This document shows, one piece after another, positions 57,901-64,000 of a stretch of DNA of 64,000 bases. Origin of the DNA: Stereocaulon alpinum (taxonomy: Eukaryota > Ascomycota > Lecanoromycetes > Lecanorales > Stereocaulaceae); NCBI GenBank assembly GCA_018257865.1, contig JAEUBA010000052.1:1-64000 (forward strand), in the 5' to 3' direction. Positions within the stretch are counted from its first letter, which is position 1. Each line of letters starts with the position of its first letter. The translations under genes and the position numbers were made by a program. Under the pieces are notes generated by a model. The model worked only from the letters and a program-made list of their open reading frames with translations. It ran no database searches and was not told the origin of the DNA.

Positions 57901-58564
57901 GTGGATCAACGGCCAGAAGCGGTATACTGTAAAGGCGTTGCTCCCTGGCGATGAAGGCCATGGGACTCTGAAAGTCTATGCTGGCAAGCGAGGACTTTTG
58001 CACTCGATCAAAGACAATCCACATCCATTGGCTTTTGCTGTACCTATTCAGCACACCGGCACCAATCCACCATACCAATTCCTTCTTCGCCATCCAACGC
58101 CCCATGCCATGCGTCATGACCTGTATGTCGTTCAACCACAGTGCGCTCGCCTAGCTATAAACAACACCTTTGTCTTTGCTGTGCGCCAGCATCCATCCTC
58201 TTTTAGCTGCCTGTCGCCCGAAGCGCGCTCAGCGTCTCCTCTCCCTTTCGCACGCCCTTCATCAGCTATGAGCATGATGTCAACCGCTACCTCAGCGAAT
58301 GGAGCTTTCTCTCAAGCTGGCTCAGATACTAGCAGCAGTACAAAACAGCAGCAGAAACCAGCAAAATTAGCCATCCAAGCACCGAGCGGTAGGATACTCA
58401 GGCTCATGAGGAAAAGCGACAACATGGTCAGTAGCGAGGAGTCAGCGGGCGGAGGGGTGTGGGAAACAATCATCAAAATCGGTGAAAGAGGCACGTGGAG
58501 AGGATTAGTGCTGGCTGATCGGAGTGCGAGATGGTGCGTGTTTGGGGAGTGGGACTGCCTTTAA
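54977..58564 (+). CDS. CYK3: Cytokinesis protein Cyk3 (SH3 plus transglutaminase-like)
   Basis: One exon from the ATG at 54977, 1195 residues. An SH3 domain occupies ~12-72 (RATYSWGGESKRDLGFVEGD, GSWWMGRL, GLFPSNFVQVL). About 550 disordered residues follow, rich in Ser/Pro with PPPAPPPKNS-type SH3 ligands and tandem SPTRQ(G/S)SF repeats near 150-195. The transglutaminase-like domain follows at ~670-900. It retains a possible triad: C782 (RRGCAEE), H825 (NHWWN) and D840 (IMDCS). Yeast Cyk3 is usually regarded as lacking activity, so retention of the Cys is worth noting. A C-terminal beta-rich region follows. Cyk3 acts at the division site to promote septum synthesis together with the actomyosin ring. 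The intronless frame is long but uninterrupted. Confidence 0.92.
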   Translation: MAHTAPALPTRFPCWCRATYSWGGESKRDLGFVEGDLIECLNAGDGSWWMGRLRRDKRAVGLFPSNFVQVLDESFTPVSRVSSSIPVSPSGSLSTPKASPQKSKTFRKPFQAYARAASPNPAAAAAHLQPSSLEPSPGPSRQSSFQQTSSASPSRQLSYLQSSSSPTRQGSFLQTSPTRQSSYLQQPSRPSSSAHQSAFGSRSPSPAPPSNLEQSSMYPNHPDDIGSPPPPAPPPHRVPYNAAPPRASSSPTPSMNDRYPIVSRGQSPAPPSPGGRGHTPSPLRDAMDDVMSSLDHMAMRQNEQSPSPEQEQTLLDPWSPEAFEDFRTKPNARKHRRPRSSLGIASSQREEDHYDKPGGYGDDGYEDGPPQVHDYVERMEQRLRSMGATSPRPPNELFLPDDSMGPPPAPPPKNSPREPRTQSSFGMRDSVSGSRRLRNRKSAYELGRSMLDRTFTTKSSATNSSSGIQSVATNSTSSTQRTSQSIMSGHSAGGFSATSAGSLARRKWGSISRSRALSVVDNRQDVFLGLGDGGSATRPQTPSHYSSNQSRPGSSAAIDYAGSVADSGGVLGGLMTPRKKKSGFFKKLVDSAKTGAASARGTIANGHTEAPRSPIKNLLPNGVTAIAGGSAARDMGLGSGKSDIDWVQVRRDVNRSNSLSRNERTERIERCQMMDYAVIAPVDALSEAVEGDEGADGVPIQYSTDFSAVNYQMVDKSARFVNSLPPMTNPASLAQGYVCRPYRSDVQRLRAIFTWVSEKVAWEEDFEGEVDTRRVIQMRRGCAEEVAVLVLEMCFGAGLHSEVVRGYLKSPGETIEHNSHRRPNHWWNAVVVDGAWRIMDCSLASPTNPKRSQYSCASHQVAENGWFLARPMEICYTHIPSNYEQQHICPPIATNILLALPCACPPYFKNNIQMVEYDTSLLRIENLELVHIQFLAPPDVECIAEVEARSYTRDADGDFFEDGEITTTRALAQAEWINGQKRYTVKALLPGDEGHGTLKVYAGKRGLLHSIKDNPHPLAFAVPIQHTGTNPPYQFLLRHPTPHAMRHDLYVVQPQCARLAINNTFVFAVRQHPSSFSCLSPEARSASPLPFARPSSAMSMMSTATSANGAFSQAGSDTSSSTKQQQKPAKLAIQAPSGRILRLMRKSDNMVSSEESAGGGVWETIIKIGERGTWRGLVLADRSARWCVFGEWDCL

Positions 58565-59088
58565 GTCGGGGCTTGGACGTCTCGAAAGTTTACCCTTCTT
58601 CATACATGAATTGTTCGGCCATATCTGTATCATAATGAATGGCATATGGAGGCATCTGCATATGCTATGCGAATGACGATACCACGGCAGCGGGATGATA
58701 TACATATTTATGCTTCGTTCTTGAAAGTATTGGTATGATACGAACAGCTTCAATGCTAGTAATTTCGACCTCTGAGCAATGGGGTATTTGAACAACTCCA
58801 ATCATTGTTCCTCATATAAGATGGTATAGCAATTAGACGAGTAATCGTCCAGTTTGAATTTTCGGCAGTTTTACGCAATTTTGCCTCGGCAGACAGCCGA
58901 GTCTGTAGGGTTTCGATCAACAAACAAGCTGACAGGCTTCTCATTCGACATTCACATCAGTCGCTTCTGTTCCGAACTAATTGAACGTTGTCAAAGTCCC
59001 ACACTCAAGAGAATGAGACCTCTAACGGTTGCTATTCCACAGTTCCAAGCGAGGAGCCCTTGACATATACATTAACCTCTTCATCAAC
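58565..59088. other. Intergenic; upstream region of MET13
   Basis: AT-rich 3' flank of CYK3, then a mixed promoter region. No gene or RNA was seen. Confidence 0.5.
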
Positions 59089-61106
59089 ATGGAGAAAATT
59101 ACTGACAAGATCGCTGCTCTCCCTGATGATGCCAATTACTTTTCCCTCGAGTTCTTCCCCCCAAAGACGCAAATAGTGGGACCCTCCAGCACTTTGCTTG
59201 TCATAGCCCTATTAACATCCATCAGGGCTTTTCCAACCTTCAAATCCGCTTAGAGCGCATGTCAAATGCTCTACGTCCTCTCTTCGTCACAGTAACATGG
59301 GGAGCTGGTGGCTGCACCTCCTCAAGGTCTCTCGAGCTTGCAGAGATATGCCAACGGCAGTTGGGGCTCACAACATGTCTACACCTCACGTGTACGAACA
59401 TAAAGAGGAAGATTGTGGATGAGGCTTTAGAGCAGGCGAAGGCGTTAGGAGTACGCAACATTCTGGCACTGAGAGGAGACCCACCGCGAGAAGAGGAATA
59501 CAGGCTTGAGGACGAAGTCGAAGATGGGCAGGGTGGGGAAGAGGGTAGCAATGAGGAGTTCACATGGGCTATTGACCTGGTCCGATATATACGGCGTGTC
59601 CATGGAGATCACTTCTGTATCGGTGTTGCTGGATACCCTGAAGGCCATGCCGACCAGTCACATCCTACGGATCAAGATCCCTTGCACGACTTGCCATATC
59701 TGATAGACAAAACGAAGGCTGGTGCGGACTTTATCATGACACAATTATTCTACGACTTGAATGCATATACGAAGTATGAGAAGTTGCTGCGGGAACATGA
59801 GTCGGGTGTTTTCGCTAAGATTCCCATTATACCTGGATTGATGCCGTTACAAAGCTACGAGATCTTGATGAGGACGACGAAGCTTGCTCATGCGAAGGTA
59901 CCCCAAGAGCTGATACACAGACTGCAGCCCGTCAAGGGAGACGATGAAGCAGTCAAGAAAGTTGGCGTTGAAGCCCTGAGTGAGATCGTGGATGGGATAC
60001 GCGAAGTGAAGGCGAAAGGACCACGCGGCTTCCACTTCTATACCCTCAATCTCGAGAAAGCGGTCAGCTCCCTACTCGAGCGCTGCAACCTCATACCTAC
60101 TGCCTTTGATGAGAATGCTGTCGATGATGGTCCTCTTCTTTCGAACGGTATACCCAACGGTATCAACAGCAATACCACTCGCGACAGAACCCTCTCATCC
60201 ATCTCCTCCTCCTCAGCTGCTGCTGCACAATTAACAACCAACTCTCATCGCTCGTCCTCTCCTCGACCTTCCCTACCCCAAAACCACCCTAACTCCCGTG
60301 AAGCAACCTGGGACGATTACCCCAACGGCCGTTTCGGCGACGCTCGATCCCCAGCTTTCAATCCACCACTAACCTACTCTCCCACTTCCCTAACAGTAAC
60401 ACCCATTCAAGCACTGGCCCTCTGGGGCACACCCACTACCGAAAAGGAAATAAGTAACCTCTTCGTCTCCCACCTAGCAGGCAACAACCCCAAACAACTT
60501 CCCTGGTCCGAATCCGCCACTCTCTCCCCAGAAACAAAACTCATCACCGCCGAACTTACCCGCCTAACAACCGATAAGGGCTACTGGACCGTCGCCTCCC
60601 AGCCCGCAGTCGACGGTCTACCCTCCTCAGACCCCATACACGGCTGGGGGCCACCGGGTGGTTTCGTCTTCCAAAAATCCTTCGTCGAGTTCTTCGTCTC
60701 CGCTTCCGCCTTCCACGACAAAACAAAACCCCACCTCGACGCCCTGCACAAGAAAGGCGAAGTGTCCTACTATGCCGGCAACGTAGCCGGAGAATTCCTC
60801 AGCTCCGAGAGTGCAGAGGCCGTGCACGCTGTTACGTGGGGATCGTTCGCTGGGAAGGAGATAGCGACTGCGACTATGGTTGAAGAAATCAGTTTCCGCG
60901 CGTGGATCGAGGAGGCTTTTGGCATTTGGGGGGAGTGGGGGCGGTGTGTGGGGGAGGCTGCGCGTATGGGAAAGGTGGAAAGGGAGAAGGCGAGGAAGTG
61001 TATGGAGTTTTTGAGGAAGGTTAGGAAGGGGGTTTGGGTTGTCAATGTTATTGGGCATGGGTATAGAGAACCTGGGCGGTTGTGGGAGGCTTTGATGGAG
61101 GCTTAG
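59089..61106 (+). CDS. MET13: Methylenetetrahydrofolate reductase
   Basis: Two exons are inferred, 59089-59175 and 59226-61106, with a 50-bp intron, giving 655 residues. The join restores YFSLEFFPPKTQIGFSNLQIRLERM. The catalytic TIM barrel follows with FVTVTWGAGG, LELAEICQRQLGLTTCLHLTCTN, NILALRGDPPR, FCIGVAGYPEGH, ADFIMTQLFYD and PIIPGLMPLQ, ending in RGFHFYTLNLEKAV. It reduces methylene-THF to methyl-THF for methionine synthesis. VTWGAGG and LELAE favour the Met13 over the Met12 type. The C-terminal regulatory domain (~370-655) follows a Ser/Pro/Asn-rich linker. Here the coding strand is strongly C-rich up to ~60760 and then turns G-rich until beyond the stop, so the last 90 residues are crowded with Glu, Gly, Arg, Lys and Val. 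Confidence 0.94.
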
Positions 61107-61552
61107 AAGTTGGCTGGGGATGGGAGGGCGCTTGCTTTGGTGCCTTTGAGCGTGGCGTTGGCTGGTGGGAGGGCCATTGAGTGTTACTGACTTTAGACGG
61201 TCTTGGTGGTTGGTTATGCTGGTGGCTGATAGAATACAGCGATAGAAGCTCATTTAGAAACGAAATCATCCTAGACTATATGTGCACATTTTCCGCAGCG
61301 AGAGTATTTGCATGAAGCCGTCTATTTTGTGACAGTCGCAAACCTCATTGATGGCTTCTAGCTGCGAGACACCAATCCTAGCTATTTATAGAGATACGTG
61401 TTGAATGCCATCCTGTAATCTTGTTAGATAAGTTGAAGCTTCTTATAGCGATGTACGCCACTAGTGTAGCCACCGCTGAGGTAGTATACAGTCGTTGAGC
61501 TACTGCTCCCAACGTACAACCTCCGAGCTCAACACCGAACGCTCAATACACT
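61107..61552. other. Convergent intergenic region
   Basis: G-rich up to about 61175, continuing the bias of the preceding coding region past its stop codon; mixed thereafter. No gene is supported. Confidence 0.5.
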
Positions 61553-63129
61553 TTATTCCACTTTTTCAGCAAAGCCTTGCTTCTCAAGATCATCCGCATC
61601 AGCACTCGGACTGGGCAGCGCTGCTTCTATCTCCGCTAATTCCTCTTTTGTATCATCTAGCGTGTTGTATGCGCGTGGGTTCTTGGGCTTTGCGCCTTTC
61701 TCGGACTTGTATTGGTAGCCTCGGACTCTGTAAGATATTGATTAGCCGTTGGAATTTTGCGGGGATATTAGTGAGAGAGGAAGGGTGGGTGGGGAACCAC
61801 CTTGGGCCTTGTCCAGTCTTCTCTGGTAGATCTGTTGTGTATGTTTTCTCGAAGATTTGTCTGTCGGTTTCGAAGGAGCCATTCTGTATGCTGGTACGGA
61901 CGCCGGCAAAGAATTGGTCGATGATGTGGTGGTTGTGGAGTTGGAGTAAGACCCAGGCTAGCATTTCTTTTGCGTTTAGGAGATGTTGGACGTAGGCTCG
62001 GTGGTGGTTTGTGCATGTGTAGCATGTGCAGTCTGGGCGGAGTGGTGAGAGGGTGATTGCGTGGGTTGGAGACCACATGTCGATTCCCAATGGTAATTGT
62101 GTAGAGAGATCGAGGTCTTTGGTAGCTGGGAAGGAGAAATCTAAGGCAATGCCAGCTTCTGTTGCTTCGGTGATGAAGGGGACGGTGAAGATGTCGATTC
62201 CTAGAGCTATGGCGTCGAGTAGCTTATGCGGACTGCTCATTTCACCCAGCGATAAGCGAGGTAGATGCCTCAAAGTCTTCCCTATTGCATCGACTGACGC
62301 TAGATCATAAAGCACTAAACCAGAGACCACATCACTTAATTCGTCTTCCAAAGCATCAATGTAGTAAGATTGCTGGTCCGCCTCGATAGGTAGGATTGGT
62401 GCAAATAACGCCGTCCTAGGCGTGCCATTAGATTCGTCTCTCATTTCGTCTACCAATCCTTTCATCCAGGCAAGCGTCCTGTCGCCCATCTTATCGACTC
62501 GTTTCACACCAGGCTTATGTCCGAACAGCACATCACCCATACCTAATACAATGTCCGGTCTCAACTTCTGAACCGCTTCCGCATAGTCGGTATATTCCAG
62601 CATACTAAATCCGCGGGATGTGACTATCGATATAGCACTATGTGTACTTGAAGCCAGACATTGCAGGGGTGGAATACGTCGTGGACCGAGTATAAGTAGA
62701 GCGGACCTCTGTAGAGCTATGAATTTTCGGAGAGGCGATTCGTGAGCCGCGGCGGGGAAGTTGAAGATTGGGGGGGGTTGGCCTTGATCGAATGCTTTCT
62801 CTATGACTTGGGGGCTCCAGGAAGAGCTCGCTCGTTAGTAAGGCTCGGAAATCTAAGTATGACGAGAGTATTTTGGATTACTCACAATCTTCGAGGGCAG
62901 TATACATAGCACCGATGTTTGTATTTGCTCTCATCATGTCTTGTGAGAGATGAGGCACAGCTCCGCGGGAGCTAACGGCCACATAGTGTGGGGTATTCAT
63001 TGGTACGCGGTCTTGGAAGGAGAGGCGGCCCAGGCGGGGCTCATCCTCATGGAGGCTGGAGCTCAGAAGCTCAAAGGACAGTAGGCTCGAGGGATGCCAT
63101 GATGAGGCATGGTTGTGGATAGCAGCCAT
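61553..63129 (-). CDS. QTRT2: Queuine tRNA-ribosyltransferase accessory subunit 2
   Basis: Three exons are inferred: 63129-62886, 62806-61801 and 61727-61553 (introns of 79 and 73 bp, the first with a perfect TACTAAC branch site), giving 474 residues. GRLSFQDRVPMNTPHYVAVSSRGAVPHLSQD and MYTALEDFIEKA open the TIM barrel. LGMGDVLFG, GLVLYDL, FSFPATKDL and the zinc site DCTCYTCTNHHRAY follow, and the C-terminus is GPRVRGYQYKSEKGAKP. It pairs with the catalytic QTRT1 to insert queuine at the wobble position of GUN-anticodon tRNAs. Fungi that keep this gene must salvage queuine. The accessory subunit lacks catalysis by family knowledge. A run of eight C residues lies in exon 2. Confidence 0.92.
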
Positions 63130-63733
63130 TGCCCGGAGGCCGCTGCTACGCGCAAAGCGGCCAGCAATCGTGAAGATTGGCAGCTTCTGAGGGTCCTAGT
63201 TCAGTACCTACTGATGTTCGTAAATGTCATAGTAGATCTTTACGCTCATGATAGAGCCTTGTTGATACTTGAGGTAAACATTGGCGCTTAGGGCGCTTAG
63301 TTCGAGTGCTCTTGAGCAATTCCTCGATACTGAAATATTTACCTTTCCGTTCCCAGGAGAAATCCTAGATGATTAGCTACACAATTCTTTTCTTTTGCCA
63401 ATTGCCATGAATCATAGACTTTGGCATGCGTTCGATGATACAATAGTATGGAATAAATTCGTCTCAAGCATCAAGCCGCTATTCCTGAAACCGCGACTAA
63501 AGCATCAATTGAAGTCTCAGAGTTGTCACTCAAGACTGAGTACGCTTTGAACCCTGCGCTTAATGTACAAGACCCTGAGGTGTCATAGTCAATGCATCAA
63601 CTTCATATGGTTACGTATTTTGCGACGAAGAAGCGCTGAGTCGCAGTCTAGATGCCCACTCTTAATGATGGTATATGTCTAGACGCTTCCTCATTTCATT
63701 TACCAGTCGGAAGAATGCCGCCTAAAGGTCATA
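63130..63733. other. Divergent spacer, nothing recognised
   Basis: It separates QTRT2 from the right-edge gene. Mixed composition, no RNA gene recognised. Confidence 0.5.
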
Positions 63734-64000
63734 ATGCTTCTTTACATACTCTTTATTACCCGTGTCTTCTTTCTAATACCTGCGATCCTTGAACGTTCAC
63801 CACTGTCTAAGGCATCAGAATTCCTGTCCTCTGCTCCCTCATTTTCCCCTACCACCCTTCCAGGGTTTTCAACACATACTTCCACATCCACGAATAGCAC
63901 TATCCTCACAGCTCAGCCAGACTGTTTCAATCAACTTGGTCCCCCTTTTCCCGCTCTGAGGGAGATATTCATAGAAGACTGCTATGTCGTCCTCTTCGAA
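63734..64000 (+). CDS. 5' part of a secreted protein gene (cut by right edge)
   Basis: An open frame starts at the ATG at 63734 and stays open for 89 codons to the last base of the window. It begins with a hydrophobic signal-peptide-like segment (MLLYILFITRVFFLIPAIL). A Ser/Thr-rich stretch of about 40 residues follows, then a segment with two cysteines (QPDCFNQLGPPFPAL, IEDCYVVLF). This layout of signal, Ser/Thr linker and CFxxxxPPFP...DC module resembles fungal secreted proteins of unknown function. The codons have the C-rich wobble usage of real genes here. An alternative start at the ATG at 63984 is far less convincing. Introns within the visible part cannot be excluded. Confidence 0.6.
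   Translation, partial: MLLYILFITRVFFLIPAILERSPLSKASEFLSSAPSFSPTTLPGFSTHTSTSTNSTILTAQPDCFNQLGPPFPALREIFIEDCYVVLFE

Overview
This window looks like nuclear DNA of a filamentous ascomycete (Pezizomycotina). The genes are split by short introns, mostly 46-136 bp, with GT..AG ends and CTRAY-like branch sites. The gene content is fungal: a HET-domain gene, a type II GIIalpha glucosidase, a Cyk3 cytokinesis protein and fungus-specific secreted and membrane families. The class (Dothideomycetes, Leotiomycetes or other) cannot be settled from the sequence alone. All exon joins were worked out by eye, by keeping conserved protein motifs in frame.

Layout. 0-16 kb: a partial G-rich gene, an eroded relic, a secreted thaumatin-like protein facing a flavin monooxygenase, a Cdc13/Pot1-like telomere protein divergent from an 11-exon argininosuccinate synthase, and a second relic. 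16-28 kb: a class II eIF4E, an Ulp2-type SUMO protease, and glucosidase II alpha divergent from nucleoside diphosphate kinase. 28-37.5 kb: a sparse accessory block with two tandem related membrane proteins of unknown function and a damaged-looking HET gene. 37.5-46.4 kb: thymidylate kinase, the Slx1 endonuclease and a KDM5-type histone demethylase. 47-54.4 kb: a small secreted double-psi barrel protein, an EBP-family membrane protein, two inverted F-box-like paralogues and an AIG2-like protein with an 8-nt exon. 55-64 kb: Cyk3, methylenetetrahydrofolate reductase, the accessory subunit of queuine tRNA-ribosyltransferase, and the start of a secreted protein at the right edge.

Connections. Several genes serve DNA and chromosome maintenance: the telomere protein, dTMP kinase, NDP kinase, Slx1, the SUMO protease and KDM5. 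dTMP kinase and NDP kinase act in succession in dTTP synthesis. The telomere protein and the SUMO protease both carry SUMO-interacting-like motifs. No operon-like logic is implied. No tRNA, rRNA, CRISPR array or intact transposon was recognised.

Most unusual signal: at six or seven places the + strand changes abruptly from C-rich to G-rich, always in that order, over 0.3-0.7 kb on each side. The asymmetry runs into introns and flanking DNA and visibly biases the encoded proteins. It looks like a recurring strand-asymmetric process acting on the DNA rather than on the proteins.
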